64,000 bases of DNA from Pseudorhodoferax sp. Leaf267 (GTDB lineage: Bacteria > Pseudomonadota > Gammaproteobacteria > Burkholderiales > Burkholderiaceae_C), in the NCBI RefSeq assembly GCF_001422405.1, contig NZ_LMMV01000001.1:1293295-1357294 (forward strand), read 5' to 3'. How positions within the stretch are numbered: position 1 is the stretch's first letter; every line of letters begins with the position of its first letter. Below are positions 8,575 to 18,062 of this stretch, in pieces. The notes beneath the pieces are model-generated. The model was given only the letters and a program-made list of their open reading frames with translations. It made no database searches and was not told where the DNA came from. The position numbers and the translations under genes are program-made.

Positions 8575-11500
8575 ATGGTGTCAAATCTCGTCGTGGTCGT
8601 TGCATTGCTTATCGGAACCTGCGGACTAGTGCCGTCGGCGGCCGCCTTCGGCGTAGGCACTCACCAGCACATCGGGCGGTCGATCCTCGGCAAGCTCGAT
8701 GCAAAGGGTTGCACGATCGCAGTGGAAGTCAAGAACGCACCGCCATTCCTTGCGCGGCTCAATGGGCGAGCGTGCAGGGCGATCGGTGGCAAGCGAGAAG
8801 CCTTCCTCGCCGGGACTGTCGGGCCCGACGCTTTTCCCGACTTGATCGTCGGCCAGATGACAACTCACCCTGGCGTCGCCAGTGGATGGCAGGCCGACGA
8901 CTGGCTGCGGCACTTGCTGGCGAAAGCCACATCGGACGAAGAGATCGCATTCGCATACGGCTACGTCGTTCACGCCGGCACCGACATATTTGCCCACAGC
9001 TACGTCAACCATTATGCGGGAGACATTTTCGAGCTCTCGAAGGGCGGCACGATCGCCGAGGCGCGCCACTTCGCGCTGGAGAAGTTCATCGACGTGATGC
9101 TGCTCCGCCACGACGGATTCAATGACTTCGCCTTGGCGGCAGGCGAACCGGAACCGCACACGAGACAGTTGACGGTTCGCCTGGAAGGCTCTCCGCCGGC
9201 GGAGTGGCTTGCCAGGGTTCTGATTCTTGATCCGGAAGCGAGTGCCCAGTACGAGCGCATTCCGGCTGCCGCACACCTCGTCGGCATGCGGCTGGCGACG
9301 GTGGCGATCGCCAGCGTCGGCTCCGAATACAGAAAGCTGAGAGCCCGTCTGCTCGAACAGGGCTCCCAGATCGCCGCGGAGATGCTGCTTGCGCAGGCAG
9401 GCATCTTGGGTGCCGAGGCTGCACTCGTGGGAGCCAGAGAGCATTCCAACGACATGGCCGCCAAGTGGAAGGCTGCAAAGGAGTTTTTCGCTCAGAGAGG
9501 AGCTGACGTCGCGAGCGCCAGGGAGAAGGTGGAGAAGCTAGAAAAAGACCTTCAGGAAATAAGTGCACGGATCGAAAAGCTGGAGAACGACTTCTCGCCG
9601 ACCCAGCTGGCGATCTATGAGGCCCGAGGTGGCTTAGATGCGCTGGAGCAAGCCGTCAAATGGGCGCAGGACACTGCCGACCGCGAGTGCAAACCTGAAC
9701 GCGTTTGTACCCAGGAAACTCAATCGTTAGGCTGTGGCTTGGGGATGATCGCTCTCTGCCTGCCTCAAGAGGTCTGCCGCGAGGTTGTTCGCGCCGGATG
9801 CGATATCGCCAAGTGGACCTTGCAGCAAGAGCTGGACAAACTGAACGCTGCCAAAAGCGGCGTTGATGAGGCCCAGAAAGCGTTAGACCAGTTAAACACG
9901 CAGTTTTCAGCGGCCCGTGCGCGGGAGGCTTCGCTGAAAGCTTTGAAAGGCACTGCCGACTTTCAGCTCGTGGTGAACCAAACGGCTATGGACGCGGCCG
10001 AGACCTTGGCGCGCGAACACGAGCGCTTCTACGCCGATGCGGCCAAAAAGCTCACACGGGCCGAGGAGGAATTTGACGCGGCGAAAGACCGTATGGGGCT
10101 GGCAAAGGCACTCCAGACTGCCGTGACACCGGTGGTCGACCGCCTCGATCTGATCAATCTATATCTGCTCGACTGGGAGGCGGGCGCCAAGCGCGCAGCA
10201 ACGGAATACATCGAAGCAAGCTGGAGCGCCTCGCGCGCGGTGGCCGCGGGCGATGATGGTAGCCAGCCATACAAGCGCTGGCTCGATTGCTCGTACCGAC
10301 GTTTCCTTGGCGTGCCGGGTGGACTTGTCGACCTCGAATGTCATGTCAGCGACGAGATCGAGAAGGCCAACAAGAAGCTGAAGGAGGCCATCGAAAGCCT
10401 GCCGCCAGAGCTTCAATGGCTAATCAATCCGATCGGCGAGCTGTCACAGATGCTGCAGGAGAAGCTGCGGCCCGAGCTCCAGAACGCCGTCGCCGCAGCC
10501 GCCGATGCGGTCGCGGGAGAACCGACGGGCCGGTTCCTCCAGATGCTCTCTGGCTATGCCAGGGTGGATGAAGGGTTGCTGACCAGCACCTTCGATGACC
10601 TCAACGCCGATGCACTGCGAATCCTACGCCTGCCGAATATTGTTGCCATGGTCTACGAAGACCTGGGCACGAGCTTCAGGCTGTCGACCTTCGGCGGCCT
10701 CAAGCCAGATGCGGAGAATCTCTTGGCGCAGCAGATAGCTGCTGCAATGAGCGCAAAGCCACCGTTGAATGCCATCGGCGCTCAACTCGGGCACTTCAAC
10801 CCGGTACTTCCGTTTCCGCCGCTGCCTGGCGTGAAGCCGCCGATTAAGCCAGGGCTGGGGCCTTGGAAGATCGGCAGCGACGCTAACGTGGGAACGCCGC
10901 AGGGCAGAACGACTCTGTTCAGCCGCTACCTGGCTTTCGACCGGTTCAAGGCCTACCGCAATGCCGACACGCTGTCGACATTGGCGCTACTTGAGCCCGA
11001 AGAGCTCAACCGCCTCGTGCGCCATCTCGCGCCCGAGTTCAAGAGCGAGCTATACAACGAATTCGCGACGCCGCTTTACGACGAGCGAGTACCGCGGCCG
11101 TTCACGCTGCTGCTGGACTCAGTCCGCTCGTTGGACGGCAATCATCAGTGGCAGTCCTTTGGGCTTCCCTACCCTCGACGGACGCAGCCGGCGGAACCGG
11201 TGGATTCTGAGCTGAGGCGCTTCGGCTATGGCGTGCACGACCATCCTGAGAAAGGTCTTCGCTTGTTTGCGGATCCGGTGGCTCGCCAGGCAGTGTTTCG
11301 CAGGCTGTTCGACGGCCCGATCGAGGGATCGCTGCTCGGACACCCCGCAATGACGCCGGCAGTCTACAGATTCGTCGCTTGCCCATCCAACCCGTTCCCT
11401 ACGGCGACCACCGACGATGGCTTGCCCGCGGATGGCGACGACGGGTGCAAGGCCTGGGCAATGCAGGGGAACCTGCCGCAGGTTCACCCGGAAACGCCCA

Positions 11501-11601
11501 ACATGGCACCAAAGACGTTCACCCAGATCAAGAAGACGCCGACTTCTGACTTTCAGAAGTTCATGGACGCAGTGAAGGCAGCGGGGGAGCTCGACAAATA
11601 G
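8575..11601 (+). CDS. Large secreted protein with N-terminal zinc-dependent phospholipase C-like domain
   Basis: This 1008-residue protein has a signal peptide (1-24, ending PSAAA). A domain of about 200 residues follows with the His/Asp pattern of zinc-dependent phospholipase C / S1-P1-like enzymes: H30, H32, D85, D89, H98, then HAGTDIFAHSYVN containing H133, D137 and H141. Family enzymes hydrolyse phospholipid headgroups. The middle (about 290-520) is largely coiled coil, interrupted by a cysteine-rich patch (about 365-405). The C-terminal 400 residues match nothing I recognise. The ATG at 8575 has a weak GAGG 8-9 bases upstream. The gene starts 10 bases after an IS91 transposase fragment and ends about 130 bases before another. 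Secretion is supported; substrate is unknown. Confidence 0.75.
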   Translation: MVSNLVVVVALLIGTCGLVPSAAAFGVGTHQHIGRSILGKLDAKGCTIAVEVKNAPPFLARLNGRACRAIGGKREAFLAGTVGPDAFPDLIVGQMTTHPGVASGWQADDWLRHLLAKATSDEEIAFAYGYVVHAGTDIFAHSYVNHYAGDIFELSKGGTIAEARHFALEKFIDVMLLRHDGFNDFALAAGEPEPHTRQLTVRLEGSPPAEWLARVLILDPEASAQYERIPAAAHLVGMRLATVAIASVGSEYRKLRARLLEQGSQIAAEMLLAQAGILGAEAALVGAREHSNDMAAKWKAAKEFFAQRGADVASAREKVEKLEKDLQEISARIEKLENDFSPTQLAIYEARGGLDALEQAVKWAQDTADRECKPERVCTQETQSLGCGLGMIALCLPQEVCREVVRAGCDIAKWTLQQELDKLNAAKSGVDEAQKALDQLNTQFSAARAREASLKALKGTADFQLVVNQTAMDAAETLAREHERFYADAAKKLTRAEEEFDAAKDRMGLAKALQTAVTPVVDRLDLINLYLLDWEAGAKRAATEYIEASWSASRAVAAGDDGSQPYKRWLDCSYRRFLGVPGGLVDLECHVSDEIEKANKKLKEAIESLPPELQWLINPIGELSQMLQEKLRPELQNAVAAAADAVAGEPTGRFLQMLSGYARVDEGLLTSTFDDLNADALRILRLPNIVAMVYEDLGTSFRLSTFGGLKPDAENLLAQQIAAAMSAKPPLNAIGAQLGHFNPVLPFPPLPGVKPPIKPGLGPWKIGSDANVGTPQGRTTLFSRYLAFDRFKAYRNADTLSTLALLEPEELNRLVRHLAPEFKSELYNEFATPLYDERVPRPFTLLLDSVRSLDGNHQWQSFGLPYPRRTQPAEPVDSELRRFGYGVHDHPEKGLRLFADPVARQAVFRRLFDGPIEGSLLGHPAMTPAVYRFVACPSNPFPTATTDDGLPADGDDGCKAWAMQGNLPQVHPETPNMAPKTFTQIKKTPTSDFQKFMDAVKAAGELDK

Positions 11602-11729
11602 CGCGGATCGCTGTCAGGGCTCGACCTTCGCTCCAGGAGGCAGCGGGGCAGTGCGACCGGTACCAACGGCTTGACAATCATCGCAGGCAGTCCTTCCACC
11701 ATCGTCTTCGCGGCCACCAAGGGCGGCAC

Positions 11730-11945
11730 GCCACGGACCACGCTGTATCTCCTGGTGCAGCAACACGCCGCCAGCTTCATCTCCCACTCCGAGGCGACCA
11801 CCGGCTGTGACTGCCGCGATTCATCGATGACGAGTTCAACGCCTTACTTGAGTGCGGTATCCTGCCGCCCGGGTTTCTGAGGTTGCAGTGGGAATGCGGT
11901 TGACAAGCTGCTGGCGTCCAACTGCATGCGAAGCGATTGCGATCG
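11730..11945 (+). pseudogene. IS91-family transposase N-terminal fragment
   Basis: Two short frames together spell the start of an IS91-type transposase: LYLLVQQHAASFISHSEATTG, then after a frameshift PRFIDDEFNALLECGILPPG ending at a stop. It corresponds to the same part of the protein as the fragment at 7972-8080 and has the same orientation. Nothing downstream of the zinc-finger start survives. Confidence 0.7.
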
Positions 11946-12234
11946 ACGTTCACCCGCCGACTGGGGCGTCGGACAGGCGTGCACAGACACCCGCTGCGCG
12001 CAATTGGATCGCGTGGTGACAGCATCGTGATTGCTCTGCGCTTCCAGATTGCTGACCGTCGCGAAGGACAGGAACTGGCCGGGAGCGGGTTTACGCGGTC
12101 GGCAGCTTTGCGCCCGTGGACTAAACCGCTCGCGCGGTAGGCGCTCCGCGCGACGCCTGGGCGCTTGATTCCCGCGTTGCTGCCACCGTCGATGTCGAGG
12201 CAATCCCGCCTCGTTCAACGACGGAGCTGCAACC

Positions 12235-13315
12235 ATGGACACGATCAACCCGACGGTCACGCCACTGCGTCAGCGCATGCTCGAAGACATGCGCATACGC
12301 AAACTGGATCTACGCACGCAGGTACCCACCAGGTCTCCTACAACTCTTGCAGGAACAGTCAATGCCCCAAGGGCCAGAGCGCAGCAGCGCAGTGCTGGCT
12401 CGATGCCCGTCAGGCCGATCTGCTGCCGGTGGAGTATTACCACGTGGTGTTCGCACTGCCGGCATCCGCGGCGGGCATCGCGTACCAGAACAAGGCGGTG
12501 CTCTATGGCCCGCTGTTCGATCTGGCCGCCGAGGTGCTGCTGACCATCGCCGCCGATCCGAAGCACCTGGGCGCCAGGATCGGCGCCACGCTGGTGCTGC
12601 ACACCTGGGGCTCGGCGCTGACGCACCATCCGCACGTGCACGGCCTCGTGCCCGGCGGTGGGCTGGCACCCGATGGAAGAACCTGGGTAGCGTGCCGACC
12701 GGGCTTCTTTCTGCCGGTGCGGGTGCTGCGCGCCTGTTCGAAGGCGCTTCCTTCAAGAGCTGTGGCGGCTGCACGCGGGCGGCAAGCTGCATTTCTTCGG
12801 CGAGCAGGTCGCCCTCTCCGACGCACCGGCCTTCAAGCGCTGGCTGGCACTGCTGCGCCGGGTCGAGCGGGTGGTCTGCGCCAAGCGTCCCTTCGCTGGG
12901 GGCAGTCCGTGCTGGCCTACCTGTCGCGCTACACCCATCTGGTGGCGATCTCCAACAACCGGCTGCTGGCGATGGACGAGCGCGGCGTGACGTTCTGCTG
13001 GAAGGACTAGCGCGCCAAAGCAGCACGCGTCAGAAAGCCATGACGCTGGAGCTGACGGAGTTCATGCGCCGCTTCTCGCTGCACATGCTGCCCCCCGGCT
13101 TGCATCGCATCCGGCACTACGGCCTGCGGGCCAACGGCTGCTGCAGAGCCTGCCTGGCGTTGGCGCGCGAACTGTTGCAGGTCGTGCCAGAGCCGGCCGG
13201 GCTGGACAGCGACGCTGCCGCATCGGCCCAGCAGCAGACCGCCACCTTCGTCTGCCAGCAATGCGGCAAGCCGCCAGTTCCGGCGCATTTCTGCACCCGC
13301 GAAATGTCAGACTAG
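12235..13315 (+). pseudogene. Chimeric IS91-type remnant: recombinase N-terminus joined to transposase
   Basis: The first 30 codons (TPLRQRMLEDMRIRKLD) resemble the N-terminus of the tyrosine recombinase that accompanies some IS91-family elements. Around 12330 this joins the transposase sequence SYNSCRNSQCPKG, which then runs through YYHVVFALP, IAADPKHLGARIG and THHPHVHGLVPGGG. At least three frameshifts (about 12735, 12755 and 12900) and a stop after FCWKD at 13010 break the rest; SVLAYLSRYTHLVAISN and RIRHYGL are still readable. The fusion looks like a deletion joining two neighbouring genes. Confidence 0.75.
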
Positions 13316-13794
13316 CCGGCGCACGTCTGCGACTGCAGCAACGACGGCCAGGGAGGATGGTCCGACTCTGAGCCAACATGGTTGGCCAAGGACGTGTCGA
13401 TGATCACGCACGACTGAGTCCATCCATTGCCTTCGCATGTCTCAAGCCAGGCGACGACACGCGCCCAAGGCTTAAAGCGAAACGGGCCCAAAAGAAAAGC
13501 AGCGAAGATCTCGCCGTGCCCGACTCTCTCTGCACGCACGATCCAGCGTTTTGATGTCATGGTTTTGTCTCGGTTTGTGCGCATCGATTGCGTCGCTTTT
13601 TGTCTGGATCACGACCAATCCATCTCTACGTTCTTTCGGTGTGCCCAAGATCACGCGGCCCCTGCCGCCGACCCCGCTTTAGACAGGCACACCGGGTCCA
13701 TTTTTCAAAAGGTGATGGAATGTGCAGGCCGCCTCCATGACCTTTGTTTTTGCTGCGTCGACATGGGACTTATTGAGCCCCATAGCGACGACTC
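13316..13794. other. Stretch without a recognisable gene
   Basis: A minus-strand frame (13312-13584, about 90 codons, alternative start at 13560) has ordinary composition, with FAAFLLGPFRFKPWARVV and SCVIIDTSLANH, but I recognise no family and see no strong ribosome site. The rest appears non-coding and is more AT-rich than its surroundings. Confidence 0.4.
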
Positions 13795-14361
13795 TCAGCC
13801 CTGGGTACGACGACGGGCTACCGCAGCAAGACCAGCAAGTCCTAAGCCGATCAATACCAGCGAGCCAGGCTCAGGCACAAGGGTCGGTGTGCCAATGCCG
13901 TACAGCAAGGCATGGGACAGTTGTTGTTGTCCCGAGATCGACCAGGTTCCGGTAAACGTGTTGTCCGCAAGCTCAAATACTGCCCAATCCGGGTTGAGCT
14001 GACCTTCGCCCGACTTGAAGCCTATGGCGATTCGGTCGTAGGTGGAGTACGCAAGCGCGTTGATCGTGAAAGTCCCGCTCAGCCCGGAGGTCAAACTAGG
14101 CGAACCCGTAAGCCAGCCGTTGTGGGCCCCGCCGTTGTTGTCCGAGCCGTCCACAAAGATCCAACCCGGATTGGCCTGCTGAAAGGCGTCGTTGTTGCCG
14201 TTGATGTTGCCGGCGCCGGCCGCCAAGCAAGAGACGACGGAGTTGGCCGTCACGGAGAAGTCGCGCGCGCCGAGCGCGCAAGCGTCCGACGTGACGACAT
14301 TGGCGTGCGAGGTGCCCAAAGTTGCCACTAGAAGCACTGAATACAAAAGATTCGCTTTCAT
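13795..14361 (-). CDS. PEP-CTERM sorting domain protein
   Basis: This 188-residue exported protein has an N-terminal signal peptide (MKANLLYSVLLVATLGTSHA) and a body rich in Gly, Asn, Ser and Thr. It ends in a complete PEP-CTERM tail: VPEPGSLVLIGLG, a hydrophobic helix and the basic end ARRR. The tail directs processing by an exosortase, after which the protein is released or displayed in the extracellular matrix. The ATG at 14361 follows GGAGA by 4 bases; an ATG ten codons upstream is less likely. No exosortase or matrix gene is in the window, so function depends on host genes. The body has no known domain. Confidence 0.88.
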   Translation of the reverse strand: MKANLLYSVLLVATLGTSHANVVTSDACALGARDFSVTANSVVSCLAAGAGNINGNNDAFQQANPGWIFVDGSDNNGGAHNGWLTGSPSLTSGLSGTFTINALAYSTYDRIAIGFKSGEGQLNPDWAVFELADNTFTGTWSISGQQQLSHALLYGIGTPTLVPEPGSLVLIGLGLAGLAAVARRRTQG

Positions 14362-14462
14362 CGTGTCTCCTTTTCTTGGAACAATCTCCAAGTTGGCGCG
14401 AAATGCATAACGTATGCCATCCGTACAACACGTTGAATACGTTGTGCAATTCTGTAGGAGTT

Positions 14463-14479
14463 ATCTGACGGTGTCAGAT
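14463..14479. promoter_or_regulatory. Perfect palindrome upstream of the PEP-CTERM gene
   Basis: ATCTGAC and GTCAGAT flank a 3-base centre (GGT), about 100 bases upstream of the PEP-CTERM start. A second, imperfect symmetric sequence (ACAACACGTTGAATACGTTG) lies at about 14425-14444. Either could be an operator; no regulator is assigned. Confidence 0.35.
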
Positions 14480-14700
14480 TGGTCGACAGGACATAGAAGG
14501 GATTGATGGACGTACACGCGACGCGGTCGGCGCCTCGATGGATCGGCATCCGCACCCAGAAGATTCGCCGGCCCGAGATCCGACCCAAGGCTCAAGATTG
14601 CCGTAATAGTCCGACGAGGGCCATCCTTGCCTGACCGCGGAAGGGCAGCAAGCATCGGCCCCTGATCGCAGACCCGCTTGGAGGTGTGCGCTTACCGGAG

Positions 14701-15072
14701 ATGGTGCACACCATGAAGAGTGAGTCGCAGCTCTGCAAGGCCAGTCGCAGGCAGCACGACCTAGCCTTCAAGCGGGACGCCGTACAGCAGTGCCTGGAGC
14801 CGGGCGCGTCGGTGTCGGCCATCGCGCTGCGAAGCGGCGTCAACGCCAACATGCTGTTCAAGTGGCGCCGGGACCGTCTGCGCCACTCCAGCCGCCTGCA
14901 ACCCGCCCTCCTGCCGCCGATCCAGGTAGCCCCAGAGGTTGAGGCCCAGGCACACGCTGCGTCGCCGGCCGTTGCCCCGCTGCCGAGGCCGCCAGCGCGC
15001 AGCGGCGTCATCGAACTGGAGATTGCCGGGGCGCAGCTGCGCCTGCGCGGCCCCGTGGACGAGGACAGCTGA
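14701..15072 (+). CDS. IS66-family accessory protein TnpA, orphan
   Basis: This is a 123-residue helix-turn-helix protein of the IS66 TnpA type. It has the motif RRQHDLAFKRDAV, then CLEPGASVSAIALRSGVNAN and LFKWRR, a proline/alanine linker, and the C-terminal VIELEIAGAQLRLRG found in IS66 TnpA proteins. In intact elements it is followed by tnpB and the transposase tnpC; here the bases after the stop do not encode TnpB, so the element is truncated. Start choice is uncertain: GTG 14686, ATG 14701 and ATG 14713 are all in frame. Confidence 0.75.
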   Translation: MVHTMKSESQLCKASRRQHDLAFKRDAVQQCLEPGASVSAIALRSGVNANMLFKWRRDRLRHSSRLQPALLPPIQVAPEVEAQAHAASPAVAPLPRPPARSGVIELEIAGAQLRLRGPVDEDS

Positions 15073-15221
15073 TGGCTCTAGGCGCGACATCACGCTGCCG
15101 ACCCACATGCGGGTACTTGAAGACGCGAGCGACAAGATGAAAAGGCCTTCCACCGGAAAGAGGACCGCAGCTCAGCCTGCTACAACCTAGGTGATTCAAT
15201 TGGGCACTGTCCGAACAAGCG

Positions 15222-16493
15222 TCAGCCCCCAGACTTCCTGGTCAGAAACGCAAAGGTCCATGTTGCGACCAGCAGGACGGCACCCAGGAAGACCATGACT
15301 GCTGGGAGGCCCCATGCGGCAGCGATCGGGCTGGTCAACGACTGCACAACGGCCGCACCGGCGAAGAATGAAAGATTGATGGCCGCCAAGGCTTTGCCAG
15401 CATGCTCCGGTGACACCACCGCGCGGCCCATCGCGAACAGCAGCGGCTGCACGGCAATGGCAGCGCCGAACAGCAAGAACGCCGAGACGTCTACACCCAC
15501 TGGCAGCACGGCGCCGCCAAGCCATTGCGACATCCAGCCGCCTGGCCGCGCCGACGCGACGACGAACAGCACCAAGGCGGCGACCAGGTGGCCGACGACC
15601 AGCAGCTTCCGGCGGCTGCCGCTGCGGCGATCCACGATGCCGTAGATCATTGGCCCGACCACCAGGGCGATCGTCAGCGGGAGCAACGCGTTGCCCGCCT
15701 CGATTCGCCCGAGGTGCCGCATGTCCATGAGCCACGGACCGCCCCACAGGCCGCGCACGGCAATGGCCGCCGCAAAGGACGAGAACGCCAGGACGACGAT
15801 GCCGCGCAGTTGCGGCGACAGCCCGATCCGGACCACCTCACGCGCTTCCGACCTGATGGCCCGCCGGGTCATTGCAGGGCCAGGACTTTCGTTCGAAACG
15901 AAGAACGTGACCAACGCCGCAATGACCACGGCGAAGATGGCCGCGGCCCAGAAGCCAGCGCGCCAGCCATGGTGTTCGATCAGCCAGGCCAGCGGACTGG
16001 CGGACAGCAGCATGCCCGTGTTGCCGACGCCCTGGATCAGGCCGGACCACAGGCCGAACTGCTGGGGCGTCAGCAGCTTGGCGGCCAGCGTCATCGGGCA
16101 CAGCAGCATGCCGCAGCACCCGATACCCAGCACGACCTGGGCCGCCAGAAAGCCGCTGGCGCCGCCGACCGTCGCGGCCAAGACAGCGCCGGCCGTCACG
16201 ATGGCAAACAGCGTCAGCGATACAGTGCGGACGCCGTAGCGGTCGAGCGCGACGCCGACCGGGATCTGGCCGGCTGCGAACGCGATGTGGTACGCGCCAG
16301 TCAGGCTGGCGAGACTCGCCGCAGTCACGCCGATGTCCACGCTGATCACATCGGTCGCTACCGCAGGCAGGGTCCGCAACAGATTCGAGAGCATGTGACC
16401 GAGCGCCAGCACCAGCAGGGGAAAGCCGAACAGCAAGGCCGCGCGATACGTCGCTGGAGGCCGCTGCGCCACGATTGAACCGGCCTTGCTCAC
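15222..16493 (-). CDS. Major facilitator superfamily transporter
   Basis: This inner-membrane permease of about 423 residues has 12 predicted membrane segments and the MFS loop signature ALDRYGVRT between helices 2 and 3 (GQIPVGVALDRYGVR). Substrate cannot be read from the sequence. The GTG at 16493 is preferred because AAGGG lies 7 bases upstream; an ATG at 16553 would add 20 charged residues before the first helix. It stands alone on the minus strand between an IS66 remnant and the ankyrin gene. Confidence 0.85.
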   Translation of the reverse strand: MSKAGSIVAQRPPATYRAALLFGFPLLVLALGHMLSNLLRTLPAVATDVISVDIGVTAASLASLTGAYHIAFAAGQIPVGVALDRYGVRTVSLTLFAIVTAGAVLAATVGGASGFLAAQVVLGIGCCGMLLCPMTLAAKLLTPQQFGLWSGLIQGVGNTGMLLSASPLAWLIEHHGWRAGFWAAAIFAVVIAALVTFFVSNESPGPAMTRRAIRSEAREVVRIGLSPQLRGIVVLAFSSFAAAIAVRGLWGGPWLMDMRHLGRIEAGNALLPLTIALVVGPMIYGIVDRRSGSRRKLLVVGHLVAALVLFVVASARPGGWMSQWLGGAVLPVGVDVSAFLLFGAAIAVQPLLFAMGRAVVSPEHAGKALAAINLSFFAGAAVVQSLTSPIAAAWGLPAVMVFLGAVLLVATWTFAFLTRKSGG

Positions 16494-16835
16494 GCGATTG
16501 CCCTTGTCTCGGTCTAAGTTGTGCGTCCTCACCGCTTCGGCGATGCGTCGCACACGATTCTAGGAAGGTTCGCGGTATTCAGCCGACGGCGACTGAATGT
16601 CTATCCACGATAGATCCGCACGTTCCGGTGGAGCCAAGACGCGGGTGCGGAGCGCAGCGAGGATGATGATCCCAGCGCTTGACGTTGACCATTGGCTTGG
16701 CGCTTGTCCCACAAACACACCTCCATCTCCTCCGCACAATGACGGCGGGATCACCAAGCGCCCTACCCTGCAGTTGCTCATCGAGGCTCCCGACAGTGGT
16801 CCAAGGCCCGAACTTACGCACCACCCAAGACTTCG
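16494..16835. other. Intergenic region between divergent MFS and ankyrin genes
   Basis: It holds the start regions of both divergent genes. No operator, promoter consensus or small gene stands out. Confidence 0.45.
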
Positions 16836-17375
16836 ATGGACACCACACGGACGAGTTTGACGCCTCCAAATCAGGAGTTCATCGCTTTCGCTCAGGAAGT
16901 GTTTCAGCTGGCGCGAACGGGCGATGCGCCGACGATCGCGAACCTCCTGCAGAAGGGGCTGCCGCCCAACATGAGCAACCACAAAGGCGACACCCTGTTG
17001 ATGCTGACCGCCTACCACGGCCATGTGGAGGCAACGAGGGCTTTGCTAGAAGCCGGCGCCGCGCCGGATCGGTATAACGACATGGCGCAAACGCCACTGG
17101 GTGCGTCAGCGTACAAAGGATATTTGGCGATCGTGGAGCTGCTGCTCGCGCACGGCGCCAAGCCAGATTTCGCTCCGCCTGGCGGCAAGACCCCGTTGAT
17201 GTTCGCGGCCATGTTCAACAGGGTTGACATCCTGGCCGTGCTGCTGGCCCAGGACTTCAACGTCGATGAAAAAAGCTCCGAGGGCCTTTCAGCGCTGGAA
17301 CTGGCCCGAAAGATGGGCGCGGCCGATGCCGTTGCAATTTTGGAGGCCAGGCAAGCGACAGACCGCTTGCAGTAG
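16836..17375 (+). CDS. Ankyrin repeat protein
   Basis: This 179-residue cytoplasmic protein is made almost wholly of ankyrin repeats. The repeats are recognisable as GDTLLMLTAYHGHVEATRAL, TPLGASAYKGYLAIVELLL and TPLMFAAMFNRVDILAVLL, with degenerate ones at each end. Ankyrin proteins bind other proteins; no enzymatic domain is attached and no signal peptide is seen. It has no operon partner here, so its target cannot be inferred. Composition matches the surroundings. Confidence 0.88.
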   Translation: MDTTRTSLTPPNQEFIAFAQEVFQLARTGDAPTIANLLQKGLPPNMSNHKGDTLLMLTAYHGHVEATRALLEAGAAPDRYNDMAQTPLGASAYKGYLAIVELLLAHGAKPDFAPPGGKTPLMFAAMFNRVDILAVLLAQDFNVDEKSSEGLSALELARKMGAADAVAILEARQATDRLQ

Positions 17376-17680
17376 CGTTGGCGAATGGGAGGCTCGCCTC
17401 GATGGCGTCGCTCCAGACCACCCATGTCGTCTGCTTATGGTTAAAGCCCAGCTTGGCGTTCACCCGACAAGCGACAGACACTTTGCCAAGGCGCCGCGAC
17501 CGGCTGGATCCAACGCTACGCATCGCTTCGTACGCTGAGCAGCAGGCTTGACGAGACGGTGCGGTCTTCGCTGGAGGTCGTTGCGGCGCAGGCCAACTCA
17601 GCGTTGCGCCGCTCGTGCCTACAGCAGTCCTGGGAACTGGATCGTTGGTGGTCACGCGCTGGATGTCCTGCCGCGCCGGC
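17376..17680. other. Stretch without an assigned gene
   Basis: A minus-strand frame contains a protein-like run (KLGFNHKQTTWVVWSDAIEA) that may be part of a degraded gene, but I cannot place it in a family. Nothing else is visible. Confidence 0.35.
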
Positions 17681-17947
17681 TCAGCCCGACGACGCGGCGG
17701 GCAACCAGTGCGCGAGCGTCGATGTCAGCGCTTCGAGCGTGAGCGGCTTGGTCAGGTAAGCGTTCATTCCGGCCTCGATGCACTTCGCGGCTTCTGCGGG
17801 GCCGGCGCTCGCCGTGAGTGCCACGATGGGCACGGTGCCGCCCCGTTCACGCGGCAACCGCCGCACGGCGGCAGTGGCCTCGAACCCGTCCATGACGGGC
17901 ATCTGGCAGTGCATCAGGACCAAGTCAAAAGAGCGCGCAGCCAGCCG
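17681..17947 (-). pseudogene. Truncated response-regulator receiver domain (C-terminal part)
   Basis: About 88 codons encode the second half of a receiver domain: FDLVLMHCQMPVMDGFEA, where a histidine replaces the usual phospho-acceptor aspartate, then IVALTAS, and AYLTKPL with the conserved lysine. The sequence suits the end of a hybrid sensor kinase. The N-terminal half is absent; upstream sequence is unrelated and belongs to a hydrolase fragment on the other strand. Confidence 0.7.
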
Positions 17948-18062
17948 CCGAGTCGTATGCGCGCATGACCACCCTGAGCATCGACGGCGGATTCGCGATC
18001 GCGGCAGATGCCGCCAAAGGACCGACGAACTTACAAGAGCATCTGCGCGACGTCCTGTCGCC

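Noticed and set aside
13312..13584. A 90-codon minus-strand frame right of the IS91 remnant.
   Set aside because: Composition is protein-like but there is no recognised family or strong ribosome site, so it was left as unassigned sequence.
14683..14696. Sequence resembling an IS66 terminal repeat (GCGCTTAC) just before the TnpA-like gene.
   Set aside because: It is oriented as a right end yet lies upstream of tnpA, and no matching repeat was found.
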